Source of the DNA: Collinsella stercoris DSM 13279 | Lineage (GTDB): Bacteria > Actinomycetota > Coriobacteriia > Coriobacteriales > Coriobacteriaceae | Direction of reading: 5' to 3' | NCBI RefSeq assembly: GCF_020735465.1 | Contig: NZ_CP085935.1 | Span: 496,001 to 560,000 of the forward strand | Length of the DNA: 64,000 nucleotides | In this document: positions 18,267 through 29,194 of the stretch, piece by piece | How the letters are laid out: every line of letters begins with the position of its first letter | Position numbering within the stretch: position 1 is the first letter of the stretch | Notes under the pieces: generated by a model | The model's input: the letters and a program-made list of their open reading frames with translations, nothing else | The model's database searches: none | Told to the model about the DNA's origin: nothing | Position numbers and translations under genes: made by a program

Positions 18267-19351
18267 CGTGCGCGGCCGATTCCCTATCCTCGCGCGCGGG
18301 CGGTGCCGCGGGTTCGCCCGCGGTTGCCGGGTGCGATCCGGCTTCTGCCATGCCTTCCGCCCGCGAGCTCGCCCGCGATTTCATCGTGGATCTTCCGGCA
18401 TGTCCTGAGGCCCTGCGCGTTGGCGTCGACCCCGTTCCGGGCGCACCGGCCCCCTGCGCCATCGCGATCGGCGCTTTTGACGGAGTGCACCGCGGTCACC
18501 TCGACCTGCTCCAGCGCGCAAAGCGCGATGCCCGTGAACGGGGGCTCGCGGTGGTCGCCGTCACCTTCGACCCCGATCCCGACGAGGTGGTGAGCGCCCA
18601 TCCCGCCCCCAAACTCACCTCGATGGCCGATCGCGTGCGCGCCCTGGCGTCCGCGGGTGCGGGCGTCGCGATCGTGCCGTTCACGCGCGAGCTCGCCGCC
18701 CTCGACCACATCGGGTTTTTCGAACGGGTCCTCGCTCCGTATCTCGAGGTTCGCGTCGTTCACGTGGGGGCCGATTTTCGCCTTGGTGCCCACGGCGCAT
18801 CGACCGTCGACGTCATGCGCGCGTGGGGCGCCGCGCGCGGCATGGATGTGATGGGCCATGAGCTCCTCTCGGACGGCGACGCGCCCATCACGGCGACGCG
18901 CATCCGGTCCCTGATCGCCGCGGGCGACGTCTGCGCGGCGCGGCGCGAGCTCGGTCGTCGTCCCTTTGTGCGCGGCGTCGTCAAGCGGGGGAGGGGGCAG
19001 GGAACCGGCATGGGCTTCCCCACGGCCAACATCGAGGTGCCCGGCGGGATGCAGATGCCCGCCGACGGCGTATATGCCGGGTTCGCCCTGGTCGACGGTG
19101 CGGTGTGGCCCGCCGCCATCAATGCCGGCGTTCCGCCCATGTTCGCGGACTCCGCCGCATCGGCCCGCCTTGAGGCCAATCTCATCGGCTACCGGGGCGA
19201 TTTATATGGCAAGACCGTCGCCATCGCCTTTGATCGGCTGGTTAGGCCCTCGCACTCCTTCGATTCCGTCGAGGAGCTCATCGCCGCCGTCAATCGCGAT
19301 ATCGCGACCATCAAGAAGGCCTATGGCGACGCATCGGTGAGGATCGCATGA
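18263..19351 (+). CDS. ribF: Bifunctional riboflavin kinase / FAD synthetase
   Basis: 362 residues. It makes FMN and then FAD from riboflavin. The N-terminal FAD synthetase domain carries IGAFDGVHRGHLDLL near residue 72 and the later ITATRIRSLI block; the C-terminal riboflavin kinase domain has GFPTANIEVPGG near residue 253 and YGKTVAIAF near the end. The start ATG 18263 forms a four-base overlap with the truB stop. An N-terminal low-complexity head of about 60 residues precedes the catalytic domain, longer than usual. The gene overlaps dnaG by four bases. Confidence 0.96.
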   Translation: MTCAADSLSSRAGGAAGSPAVAGCDPASAMPSARELARDFIVDLPACPEALRVGVDPVPGAPAPCAIAIGAFDGVHRGHLDLLQRAKRDARERGLAVVAVTFDPDPDEVVSAHPAPKLTSMADRVRALASAGAGVAIVPFTRELAALDHIGFFERVLAPYLEVRVVHVGADFRLGAHGASTVDVMRAWGAARGMDVMGHELLSDGDAPITATRIRSLIAAGDVCAARRELGRRPFVRGVVKRGRGQGTGMGFPTANIEVPGGMQMPADGVYAGFALVDGAVWPAAINAGVPPMFADSAASARLEANLIGYRGDLYGKTVAIAFDRLVRPSHSFDSVEELIAAVNRDIATIKKAYGDASVRIA

Positions 19352-21453
19352 TTTCCGACGAAGACAAGAACAAGGTTCGCGATGCGACCGACCTGGTCGC
19401 GCTCGTTCAAGAGACCGTCGAGCTCAAGCCCCGCGGCAACACCGACCTGTGGGGCTGCTGCCCGTTCCACGGCGAGAAGACGCCGTCGTTCCACGTCATA
19501 CCCGCCACGCAGGTGTGGCACTGCTTTGGCTGCGGCGAGGGCGGGGACGCCTTCACGTACGTGATGAAGCGCGAGGGGCTGAGCTTTCCCGAGTCCATCC
19601 GCTACCTGGCCGACCGCGCGGGCATCGAGCTTGAGGAGGACCGCTCGTTCAAACGGTCGGGCACCAAGCGCAACCGCTTGATCGAGGTGTGCGAGGAGAC
19701 GTCCGAGTTCTACCACACGCTGCTCATGCGCGGTAAGGACGCCCGCGGCCGCGAGTACTGCAAGGGCCGTGAGCTCGATGCCGACACCTGCCGTAAGTAC
19801 CGCCTGGGTTTCGCGCCCGGTCACGGCATGCTGGTGCGCCACCTGGGGTCCAAGGGCTTCACGCCGCAGGAGATGATCGACGCCAACGTGGCCTTCCGCA
19901 GCCGCAACGGCGGGCTGGTCGACCGCTTCTTCGACCGCGTCATGTTCCCCATCATGGACGAGCAGGGGCGCTGCATCGCATTTGGCGGGCGCGCGCTCGA
20001 CAAGGAGAAGACGAACGCCAAGTACCTCAACTCGTCCGAGACGCCCATCTTCCACAAGGGCAAGAACCTCTACGGCTTCAATTGGGCCAAGGACCATATC
20101 GTCGCCCGCAACGAGGTCATCGTGGTGGAGGGCTACATCAGCGCCATGAGCTGCTGGAAGGCGGGCATCGAGAACATCGTCGCGGTCCTCGGCACCGCGC
20201 TCACCGAGGCCCACGTCAAGACGCTCACGCGCTTCACCAAAAAGATCATCTACATGTTCGACGGCGACGCCGCCGGCCAAAAGGCCGCGCGCCGCGCCAT
20301 CCAGTTCATCGAGAAGGACGACATCGACCTTCGCTGCGTCATCCTGCCGGACGGCCAGGACCCCGATGACTTCGTGCGGGCGAACGGCGGTGACAAGCTC
20401 CGCGAGCTGCTCGATAACTCGATCCCGCTCATGGACTTCGTCTTTGGCAAGCTCGAGGAGGAAAGCGACATCTCCACGCCGGGTGGCCGCGCCAAGGCCA
20501 TGAAGTCCGCGCTCGAGCTCATCTACCCGTTGCGCGCCAGCTACATGATCGACGGCTACTACATGCAGATCGCCGACCGCTTGGGGCTCGATGTCGAGAT
20601 GATTCGATCGAACGCCGGGAAGGTGTTCCGAGAGGTCCAGCAGCGCGAGGAGACCAATCGTCGTCGTGAGCAGGAGCGCGAGCGCGCCCAGGCCGAGCGT
20701 GAGCGCGTCGCGGCGGACGGCGGGGGAGTGCGGGGCACGCGCGGCGAACGTCCCTCGCCGGGCGCCTCCCATGCGCCCGTTCGCGGCGTGCAGCCGAGCG
20801 CCCCGGCGGGTCCGGCGGTTCCCGCAGGCGACTACCCGCCGTATGATGAGCCCTTCTACGATGAGGTCCCCTACGATTACGCCCCCTCGTTCGACGTTCC
20901 CCACGAGGGGCGGGGAGCCGGCGGCGAGGGCTTTGCGCCCGCTGCGTCCGCGGGGGATGACCTGGGCCTCGCCGTGCTCACCGACCTTGAGCGCCGCCAG
21001 CTCATGTGCGAACGGGAGCTGCTCACCATGCTCACCACCTACCCGGACTCGTTCAGGCCGTTTGCCGAGCGCATCACCGAGGTCGAGTGGGTCGACGCCC
21101 GCAACGAGACGATCGCATGGGCGGTTCTCGCGACACCCGAGGGCACGGGGGCTGCCGAGGTGATGGCAGCCGCCCGCGCGGTGTGCCCCGAGGCGGCCGA
21201 GCTCGTGTCTGCCGGCATGATCTCGTCTACGAGCAAGCACCCCACGGAGACCAATATCGGGTTTTTGCTCGACACGCTGGAGCTCTACACGGCCCGCCGC
21301 CGTATGAAGGCGGCGCAGGGGCGCCTGCGCTCGGACAGCTCGCTTGGCAGCGACGAGCGCCGTGCGCTGGCGATTCAGGCCACGCAGGACGCCGCGCGCA
21401 TCCGCGAGCTCGAGCGTGCGGTGGAGGGCATCGCCGACCCGTTCAGGCAATAG
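19348..21453 (+). CDS. dnaG: DNA primase
   Basis: 701 residues. DnaG makes RNA primers at the replication fork. The N-terminal CHC2 zinc domain reads CPFHGEKTPSFHV...CFGCGEGG (residues 37-70). The catalytic core and TOPRIM domain include VEGYISAMSCWKAGIENIVA near 260 and MFDGDAAGQKAA near 305. A Pro/Gly/Tyr-rich disordered linker (about 440-540) leads to a C-terminal helicase-interaction domain. ATGA overlap with ribF. The dnaG-sigA pair matches the ancestral macromolecular synthesis operon without rpsU. Confidence 0.97.
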   Translation: MISDEDKNKVRDATDLVALVQETVELKPRGNTDLWGCCPFHGEKTPSFHVIPATQVWHCFGCGEGGDAFTYVMKREGLSFPESIRYLADRAGIELEEDRSFKRSGTKRNRLIEVCEETSEFYHTLLMRGKDARGREYCKGRELDADTCRKYRLGFAPGHGMLVRHLGSKGFTPQEMIDANVAFRSRNGGLVDRFFDRVMFPIMDEQGRCIAFGGRALDKEKTNAKYLNSSETPIFHKGKNLYGFNWAKDHIVARNEVIVVEGYISAMSCWKAGIENIVAVLGTALTEAHVKTLTRFTKKIIYMFDGDAAGQKAARRAIQFIEKDDIDLRCVILPDGQDPDDFVRANGGDKLRELLDNSIPLMDFVFGKLEEESDISTPGGRAKAMKSALELIYPLRASYMIDGYYMQIADRLGLDVEMIRSNAGKVFREVQQREETNRRREQERERAQAERERVAADGGGVRGTRGERPSPGASHAPVRGVQPSAPAGPAVPAGDYPPYDEPFYDEVPYDYAPSFDVPHEGRGAGGEGFAPAASAGDDLGLAVLTDLERRQLMCERELLTMLTTYPDSFRPFAERITEVEWVDARNETIAWAVLATPEGTGAAEVMAAARAVCPEAAELVSAGMISSTSKHPTETNIGFLLDTLELYTARRRMKAAQGRLRSDSSLGSDERRALAIQATQDAARIRELERAVEGIADPFRQ

Positions 21454-21544
21454 CTAAATTGTCTGGAAGCTGCAATTTTCATGCCCGATCGGGTATAGAA
21501 CCGTGGTAAAGTAATGAATCCTATGTGTTAAGAAGGGAGCATCT

Positions 21545-22882
<1,338 letters not shown>

Positions 22883-22906
22883 GTCAATACGAGAGCGCGT
22901 TCTTTT

Positions 22907-22943
22907 CGCCCCTTGCGAGCCCTGTGCTCCAAGGGGCGCTTTT
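22907..22943 (+). terminator. Intrinsic terminator of sigA
   Basis: CGCCCCTTG and CAAGGGGCG form a 9-base stem followed by CTTTTC, just after the sigA stop. Confidence 0.85.
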
Positions 22944-23017
22944 CATGCTTGCCTAGCGGGTCAGAACTCAGACTTTCGTACTTGCAGGGAAGGGATCGCG
23001 ATGGCTTATCTGTATAC

Positions 23018-23042
23018 AAAAAGACCCGCAAAAAGCGGGTCT
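23018..23042 (-). terminator. Terminator of tRNA-Asn
   Basis: On the minus strand AGACCCGC-TTTTT-GCGGGTCT is followed by TTTTTG, a textbook terminator about 10 bases downstream of the tRNA 3' end. Confidence 0.9.
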
Positions 23043-23051
23043 GAAAATTCT

Positions 23052-23125
23052 GGCTCCTCGAGTAGGACTCGAACCTACAACAACGCGGTTAACAGCCGCG
23101 GGCTCTACCATTGAGCTATCGAGGA
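23052..23125 (-). tRNA. tRNA-Asn (GTT)
   Basis: On the minus strand the acceptor arm TCCTCGA/TCGAGGA, D-arm AGCTCAATGGTAGAGC, anticodon loop CTGTTAA with anticodon GTT, and T-arm GTAGGTTCGAGTCCTAC are all present. The 3' CCA is encoded. Such tRNA ends are common integration sites, but I see no second attachment copy. Confidence 0.98.
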
Positions 23126-23170
23126 ATTTGTCAAGCTGCTCACGTGCTGTGCTCCTGAGCAACGAAATTA

Positions 23171-23198
23171 ATTATACGGAACGTCCCGCGTGACGCAA
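23171..23198 (-). promoter_or_regulatory. Promoter of tRNA-Asn
   Basis: Read on the minus strand: TTGCGT, a 16-base spacer, then a consensus TATAAT, about 45 bases before the tRNA 5' end. Confidence 0.75.
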
Positions 23199-23515
23199 GC
23201 CCCAATTTTAAAAAAATTTGGAAAACGTTGGCATGTTGGCGCTGGTGCGTTGAAGTGAGGCCTGCAGACGCGGTTACATGCATTCTATCGTTTTGGTACA
23301 GGGTTGATGACGAGCGGGAACTTTTCATTGTCTGACGGGTTTGATCGTGTGGGTGGATCGCATGGTGTTACCCTAGTTGTGAATTAGAGACGTCTCATGG
23401 TTTGATGCTGCGCGTCGTCTAATCTAGATTCTCCCGGTATAGAACGGCATTATATGGATTGGCTGTTGGCATCCATCGTTATGATGCCTATTGTGGATAT
23501 GGGCTGGAGGCACCA

Positions 23516-26125
23516 GTGCTTAGGCGTTTGAGGTTGGATCCTTGTTGGCTGTATGGTGGAATCTGTGCTCTTTATTTAGCATGTCCTTATCATCTGCTTA
23601 ACGGATATATGGGGCCCTTGTTCGATCGCAGGGCGATCTTCGCGATTCTCGGGATGCTCTTGGGCTGTGCTCTACATCGAGCTTGGCTTAATAGAACAGA
23701 TCCACAATCCTTTTCTTCGATTTGCCGCTCTTCTCTCTTAAATGGGGCCCTCTTGGTGTTGTCGATTATCACCGTAGGCGTCGAGTTCCTTGACTATCCG
23801 ATGTACCTTGCGGGAGATGTGGAGAGCAGTGCTTTTTTGTTTCAAGTCCCATCGTTCGCTTCGATTGTCACTTGGTATGTTCTCGATATCGAGCCGTATG
23901 TCGTATTGTTAGGGGCCTCGTTCTCGGTGTTCGGGTTTCTCTGCTCCCATGATGCTGCCTACGGGCCTTCCGCCGATTCGCCGAGCATCTTCGCCACAGC
24001 GCCGATCGATTTTATCGCTTGGGCTCCGGCGATATCGATTGTTCTTGGAATCGCTGTCCGTCTGGCTTGGACCGTGTTTTTGCCGCCAACGTTTGGCTCC
24101 TCTGGATCGCTCGAGGTCATCCTTTCCGGTTGCGTGTCTATTGTCCTCGCCCTTGCGCTGTCGCTTCTCTTCCTGGATCTTGACAGGGCCACTTTTGTTT
24201 CTCTGCGATGTGTTGCTGAAAGCAAGTTCTATGGGCGTATCTCGTATGCCCAAATGCTTGTGTTTTGCATGAGTTCGGGGCAATTGATTGCAACCGTTGT
24301 GATGCGGTATGCATACGACAGAATTGCCGGACTGGCTACCTTGCTTGTTTTGTTGGCATTGCTGGCCGTTATTCTCTTGCGCGTCCGCCGGTCGGCATCA
24401 GCGGGGGAGCAAGATGGCAGTAATGCCACGAGCCAAATCACGGATCTCCTCAGGGAACGTTACGGACTATCTCCGCGTGAAGCCCTGTTTGCGTCAGGAG
24501 TTTTACTTGGAAAGAGCGGGAAGGAAATCGCACTTGATTATGAAGTGAAACCGGGAACGGTGCGAAGCATGCTGTTTCGAACGTACCAAAAATTGGGCGT
24601 GCACGGGGAGCGTGAACTTCGCGACCAGTTAATGCTCGATGAAACGATTCGCGGACTTCTTGATTGCGCTTCGCAGTCAAGTTTGACTTGCGATGAGGCG
24701 AGTTCGCCGCATGAGCATGGGCGGGAGCTTGGATATATTTCCAGGCTCCTTGAATCAGCCGGCATCATTCTTTGTCTGCACGCATCGCTGTATGTATTAT
24801 TCCCCGTTCAGATTGTTGGTGGTTTGTGGGGGGTCGGTCAACTTCCTTTGGTGGGTGTTGTACTTGCGCTAATTGGGACGGGATTATTCGGTGTGGCATT
24901 CGAGGTTGTACAAGGTCTTGGATTTCGTTCGCGCAACTTACCAAGCGACATGGGAAAAATCGGATTGATAGGGCGGGTTTTAGGCGCCTTTATTGTTCTA
25001 ACTGCGGTCGCCTTTTGCCTCTCATATACTCATGGCGGAAAGCTTGTCCATGCCCTCGGTTCATGCTCGGACATAGTTTCAGTTGTGTCCTATAGCCTGG
25101 TTGCCATTATGGCCTTGGCCCTTGTAAGCCACGTGCTCGGCTCGTGGAATAGAATCTCTGCAATTCAGATTGCCGTCTCGTTTGCGCTCTGGGCCATTCT
25201 CTCGCGCTTCGAAGCTTGGGGCCTTGTGCTCGTTGAGGCCGCTCTTGGGATCTTGTTCTTGTCGTTCGCTCGTGTTGAGGGAGGCTTTGCTCGATACGGT
25301 GAGCCTTCAGGCAAGTTGGATCGTTTGAGCGGTGTCGTTGCGTACGAAGTTGCCTTGTGTTCTCTGTTTGCATTTTGCTTCGAGGAGTGGTGGAGAACTT
25401 TGGGCCAGCAATCTTACTTGATCGCGTCGATTCCACTCTTTGTTTCTCTTGCAGCTGCCTATCTCGTTTCTTATCGACGTTGGCTTGTGCCATCCGCCTC
25501 TGTTCCAGTTGCATGTATAGCTTGCTTGTTTACCATCATGGTACAGGTCGCGTTTGGCGAGCCGCTCTTTTCGATGTTGCCGTGTTCATTGATAGTACTG
25601 TTTGTGTTTTTGGGTGGCATGGGTTTAGGTCGCATGTCGCATGTGTCTCGGTTTTTCGCAGGATGCGTCATGGCGGGAAGCTTGATCGTTGTTAACAAGA
25701 TTCAAGACTTTGCCGTTCATCCGCCTTCAATGATTGGCTCTCTATTTGGGTCCGGAGAGAACTTCTCTGTTGCGGTGGGCGCCGTTCTTTCCGTCATGAG
25801 CCTTTTCGCCGGCGTATTCTTTTGGCACTTTGCTAGAGAAGCATGGGAGATGCGTGAGTCTCATGCATTCGATATCGGTAGTTCTTCGGAAGAGAGTGGA
25901 GTCATCCGGCGCCAGAAAGCGCTGCTTGTTTCGCGGGGCCTTTCCGATGTTCAAACGGAAATAATGCTATTGACAGCTCGCGGGGAGACGGCGAGAAATA
26001 TCTCGGACAGGGTCTGCTATTCGCCGGCAACGGTGAAAGCGCTTCGGACCGCATCCTATCGCCAGCTTCGAGTTCGTGATCGAGCCGGCTTGATTAAACT
26101 GATGTCGCAGGTAGATGGCATGTAA
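23516..26125 (+). CDS. LuxR-family membrane regulator with two membrane/HTH modules in one chain
   Basis: 869 residues from GTG 23516. The N-terminal half has multiple hydrophobic helices followed by a LuxR-type helix-turn-helix (about residues 310-375: YGLSPREALFASGVLLGKSG, then VKPGTVRSML). The second half repeats the layout, with about ten hydrophobic helices and a final HTH (about 800-865: LSDVQTEIMLLTARGETARN, then YSPATVKALR). Coriobacteriia encode many single-module proteins of this layout; here two are joined. GTG 23516 is chosen because GGAGG lies five bases upstream; the in-frame TTG at 23459 has no ribosome site. A GAGACGTCTC palindrome near 23388 could be an operator. It is the probable regulator of the downstream cassette. 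Confidence 0.75.
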   Translation: MLRRLRLDPCWLYGGICALYLACPYHLLNGYMGPLFDRRAIFAILGMLLGCALHRAWLNRTDPQSFSSICRSSLLNGALLVLSIITVGVEFLDYPMYLAGDVESSAFLFQVPSFASIVTWYVLDIEPYVVLLGASFSVFGFLCSHDAAYGPSADSPSIFATAPIDFIAWAPAISIVLGIAVRLAWTVFLPPTFGSSGSLEVILSGCVSIVLALALSLLFLDLDRATFVSLRCVAESKFYGRISYAQMLVFCMSSGQLIATVVMRYAYDRIAGLATLLVLLALLAVILLRVRRSASAGEQDGSNATSQITDLLRERYGLSPREALFASGVLLGKSGKEIALDYEVKPGTVRSMLFRTYQKLGVHGERELRDQLMLDETIRGLLDCASQSSLTCDEASSPHEHGRELGYISRLLESAGIILCLHASLYVLFPVQIVGGLWGVGQLPLVGVVLALIGTGLFGVAFEVVQGLGFRSRNLPSDMGKIGLIGRVLGAFIVLTAVAFCLSYTHGGKLVHALGSCSDIVSVVSYSLVAIMALALVSHVLGSWNRISAIQIAVSFALWAILSRFEAWGLVLVEAALGILFLSFARVEGGFARYGEPSGKLDRLSGVVAYEVALCSLFAFCFEEWWRTLGQQSYLIASIPLFVSLAAAYLVSYRRWLVPSASVPVACIACLFTIMVQVAFGEPLFSMLPCSLIVLFVFLGGMGLGRMSHVSRFFAGCVMAGSLIVVNKIQDFAVHPPSMIGSLFGSGENFSVAVGAVLSVMSLFAGVFFWHFAREAWEMRESHAFDIGSSSEESGVIRRQKALLVSRGLSDVQTEIMLLTARGETARNISDRVCYSPATVKALRTASYRQLRVRDRAGLIKLMSQVDGM

Positions 26126-26234
26126 ACATCTCTCTGCAATCCTCTATCCCGCCTGCTTACATACGGATTGTTCATTTTGGGGCATGCTGTTCTTGCGTCG
26201 ACGCGCTAGCCAACATCTCTGAAAGGAGAATCTG

Positions 26235-26717
26235 ATGAAGCGTCAATCTCTTACCAAATTCGCGTTCGCATCTTGTGCGGTTGCCGTCAGCTTGATGACG
26301 GCAACACCCGTTTTTGCCGATACCGTTTCGGATGTGGCCGGAACGGAGGTGTCCACGTATGCAAACAATTCGGACACGGGCTTCGCGTTTAATTTGGGCC
26401 GGGGAGGAAAGGTCGGTACGGGCTTTCGCCGCAAGGATGACAGCAGTTCCCTCTATATCAAGATTCTTGCCTATAGCGGCAAGCCGCTTCGACTCTACGT
26501 GGATGGTGCCTATGACACCGGTGGCTCCGGATGGAAGGACTGCACCGAGGGCGTGTACCGCTCGAACCATAAGGGCGAATGGGAAATGTACAACCAGGTG
26601 AATGAGTCTGGCCGCCATGCCGCGCGGCTGACATCGTGGGCGGAGAACGGCGCAGGGTCTGTAAACGGTGTTTGGAGCCCTGATTGCGTCGGTCGCTACC
26701 AGAAGTTACCGGCGTAA
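26235..26717 (+). CDS. Secreted DUF2712-like small protein
   Basis: 160 residues. A signal peptide (MKRQSLTKFAFASC through hydrophobic VAVSLMTATPVFA) predicts cleavage after VFA at residue 28, leaving a mature protein of about 132 residues. The mature part (DTGFAFNLG, FRRKDDSSSLYIKI, and a C-terminal GVWSPDCVGRY) resembles Bacillus YjfA-type DUF2712 proteins, a family of small exported proteins of unknown function. Two cysteines are present in the mature part. ATG follows AAAGGAGAATCTG. It is the first gene of the ABC cassette and probably its exported product or an extracytoplasmic partner. The family assignment is from memory of motifs. Confidence 0.6.
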   Translation: MKRQSLTKFAFASCAVAVSLMTATPVFADTVSDVAGTEVSTYANNSDTGFAFNLGRGGKVGTGFRRKDDSSSLYIKILAYSGKPLRLYVDGAYDTGGSGWKDCTEGVYRSNHKGEWEMYNQVNESGRHAARLTSWAENGAGSVNGVWSPDCVGRYQKLPA

Positions 26718-26794
26718 ACGTTTGTTGCGATGCGCGGGGCGCAGGCGTGCCCCGCGCATCGCGATTTCCTTCACTTTCTAAAGGAGAATCCAGC

Positions 26795-27469
26795 ATGGCG
26801 CTATCTAAATCAGAAAAAATGAGTGCGGTTGGCATCGCAGTGGCTGCGGTCATTGTTGCTGCTCTTTTTGGTGTCCAGCATGTGATGCATGAGATGCAAG
26901 CACAACGTGTGCAGGAAGAGAAGAAGTCGCTTGATGTGTCTGTAGGAATGGGGGAGCCGATTCAGCTCGACTCGGCTGCTGACGGGCAACTTCTCGAGGA
27001 CGGATCAACCTACAATGCTGGCTTGCTTTTCGATGGAATTGCATCCGTGACGGTCCAGAGCGCAAAGTTGTACGATTCAAAAGAGGCAATTGATGCATTG
27101 ACTGGCGATCCCAGTTGGCAAGGCGCTGCCGACGTGTCAGGAGTGAAGGGGTATTTGGTCTGCTCTGTTACGTTTGACAATGTCGACGCTATGCCACTAA
27201 ATACCTCGCAAACAGGCGTACCAGTGTTCAATGCCGGCATGTTCAATGTGAATCATGGAGGAGAGATTGCTTGGATGAGCGCTCCGGTTGACCGTGCTAG
27301 CTACCACGATGCCCTTAACTTCGAAGTTCCAGAGGGGGAGTCTCGTACCTTCGATATCCTCTTTGTGTTTTACGAGGACATTACTCCCGACAGCATGCAA
27401 ATGTGGTTTGGGAGCGGCTCGGTGAAAAAATACCGCTGTGACTTGACGGTAGATGATTGCCGTGGTTAG
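26795..27469 (+). CDS. Membrane-anchored extracytoplasmic protein, unknown function
   Basis: 224 residues. One N-terminal membrane segment (IAVAAVIVAALFGVQ) is followed by a soluble domain that looks all-beta: SVTVQSAKLYD, GYLVCSVTFDNVD, EGESRTFDILFVFYED. This layout resembles DUF4352/DUF5027-type Ig-like domains that accompany ABC transporters. I do not recognise a more specific family. ATG 26795 follows AAAGGAGAATCC; a longer upstream frame has no ribosome site. Its end overlaps the next permease frame by 17 bases. The protein at 29858-30523 has a similar plan. Confidence 0.6.
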   Translation: MALSKSEKMSAVGIAVAAVIVAALFGVQHVMHEMQAQRVQEEKKSLDVSVGMGEPIQLDSAADGQLLEDGSTYNAGLLFDGIASVTVQSAKLYDSKEAIDALTGDPSWQGAADVSGVKGYLVCSVTFDNVDAMPLNTSQTGVPVFNAGMFNVNHGGEIAWMSAPVDRASYHDALNFEVPEGESRTFDILFVFYEDITPDSMQMWFGSGSVKKYRCDLTVDDCRG

Positions 27470-28355
27470 CAAGTCAAGCAGACCATTGATCATCATGGAG
27501 CTAGAAAGGATGCTCCATTCCCCCTGGCTCCTCGTTCCCTTGGGCATCGCCCTTGCTCTGGCGACGGCGTCCGCGATTGAGGCATACGCCTATCTGCAGA
27601 ATCAGTATGCACAGCACGTTAGCTTTGGGTACGGATTGGGTCTGGCCTCTCATTACTACAACGGCCAAACGCGAGAGGGCAGCTTTGGCAACTGGATCGT
27701 GGTTGGAGCAAACCCCACACTTTCGGGAACCTTGTTTTTCTATGCATTGCCCCTGCTTGCGGTCATGCCGTGCGCTTGGTCGTATCTTTCCGAGAGAAAG
27801 TCAGGTTACGGGGCTCAGGTCTGTATTCGCTCCGACAGGAATTCTTATCTTGTTGGGAAGTGCGTTGCCGCCTTTGTGTCTGGTGCCCTCATCGCTATCG
27901 TCCCCCTGCTCTGGAACTTCCTGCTCATTTCTTGCCTCCTTCCTGCCTATTTTCCGCTTATCGAGGATGTCCAAAGGGTGGGCCTGTTTGACACCTGTTT
28001 CTTCTCCGAGTTGTTCTACAGTCACCCGCTTCTCTATGTTGGGGCTTATACGCTTCTTGACGCTCTGTTGATGGGTGCGTGGGCTGTGGCGGTGATGGGG
28101 GTCTCGAACGTCACCAACGACCGCGTCAAGCTGATGGTCGTCCCGTATCTCGCCCTGTTTGCCTGGCACTACTTCAACGGCTGGATTTTCGACACGCTCG
28201 CCATCCAGGGATTCAACATGAATCTCTTCAACAGTCTTCGCTCGGAATCTACGCTCTCACGTCCTGATTTTGCCGCAACGCTGGTGGAGCTCGCGTGTTT
28301 AGTTCTTTTTGGAATCCTATCCGCCCGAGCGCTTGCTCGTAAGGAGGCATCATGA
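27453..28355 (+). CDS. ABC-2-type transporter permease (first)
   Basis: 300 residues with about six hydrophobic helices. The YLSERKSGYGAQVCIRSDRN and SYLVGKCVAAFVSG stretch after the second helix is the cytoplasmic coupling region typical of ABC-2 permeases. The start at ATG 27453 overlaps the preceding gene; ATG 27510 (MLHSPW) after GCTAGAAAGG is an alternative. It overlaps the second permease by four bases (ATGA), so the two are co-translated. Substrate unknown; self-protection or export of the DUF2712-like product is an inference from context. Confidence 0.8.
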   Translation: MIAVVSKSSRPLIIMELERMLHSPWLLVPLGIALALATASAIEAYAYLQNQYAQHVSFGYGLGLASHYYNGQTREGSFGNWIVVGANPTLSGTLFFYALPLLAVMPCAWSYLSERKSGYGAQVCIRSDRNSYLVGKCVAAFVSGALIAIVPLLWNFLLISCLLPAYFPLIEDVQRVGLFDTCFFSELFYSHPLLYVGAYTLLDALLMGAWAVAVMGVSNVTNDRVKLMVVPYLALFAWHYFNGWIFDTLAIQGFNMNLFNSLRSESTLSRPDFAATLVELACLVLFGILSARALARKEAS

Positions 28356-29194
28356 TGCTGTTGCGAGCGCTTCGCGTCGATCTCAAGGTTGGATTGCATG
28401 GGATTCTGCCCGTGCTTCTTGGCTTGTCGATGGTGTCTGTATCGTGTCTTATTGTTGCGTACACGCGCGTAGATGCAGTTGGATCCGTTGACGTTGCAGA
28501 GCTGACGTTTGCGGACAACATCGCTTTGATTTTTGCCGGCAGCCTGCCGTTTGAGTATCGGCCGGGAGTCATGTTCGTTCCACCTTTGGGGTGGACGCTT
28601 CTATCGATGCTTGTGCTCTATGCGTCCCTTTCGTATCCGTACCGCGATCTCATGGGGTTCGGCCAACAGGTCCTAGTGCGTGAGAATTCCCGCGTTACAT
28701 GGCTGCTTTCCAAATGCATTTGGGTCGCATTAACTTGCCTGCTGGGTTGCACAATCATTGTTCTGGTGGCGGCGATCTGGACTCTTGTTCAGGGTCAGGG
28801 GCTCACCACGGTGCTCCATAGCGATGCGCTATATCTTGCGGCAATGCTCATGGGACCTTTCAAAGCAGATATGTTAGATGGAGCGGGATTTATGCTCTGC
28901 ATCGTGGTTGTCCTATGCTCATTGTCGCTCCTGCAGCTGTTTTTGAGCATATTTCTTCGACCGAGCATTTCGTTTTTGTCCATGATCTTGCTGCTCATCG
29001 CTTCCGCCTATGCTCAAACGTGGTATTTGCCCGGTAACTACCTGATGTTTGTCCGGTGGGGAGGGTTTGTCGAGGGCGGTGTCGATATGTGGGTTGGCAT
29101 GATGTTGTGCCTGGGTGTTGCCTTGGTCTTCGGCGTTGTTGGTTTTGGCTATTTTTGCAAAATGGATTTGGTGGATAGGGAGATGGCCGCATGA
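28352..29194 (+). CDS. ABC-2-type transporter permease (second)
   Basis: 280 residues, about six hydrophobic helices with the layout of the first permease: LVRENSRVTWLLSKCIWVALT is the equivalent coupling stretch. The first extracytoplasmic loop is long (about residues 37-80). It overlaps its neighbours by four bases on both sides (ATGA), which points to a stoichiometric heterodimeric membrane part with the gene before it. Confidence 0.8.
   Translation: MMLLRALRVDLKVGLHGILPVLLGLSMVSVSCLIVAYTRVDAVGSVDVAELTFADNIALIFAGSLPFEYRPGVMFVPPLGWTLLSMLVLYASLSYPYRDLMGFGQQVLVRENSRVTWLLSKCIWVALTCLLGCTIIVLVAAIWTLVQGQGLTTVLHSDALYLAAMLMGPFKADMLDGAGFMLCIVVVLCSLSLLQLFLSIFLRPSISFLSMILLLIASAYAQTWYLPGNYLMFVRWGGFVEGGVDMWVGMMLCLGVALVFGVVGFGYFCKMDLVDREMAA

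Noticed and set aside
23454..23531. 25-codon frame MDWLLASIVMMPIVDMG... overlapping the start of the LuxR gene
   Set aside because: Weak ribosome site and no sign of conservation; it could be a leader peptide but nothing supports it.
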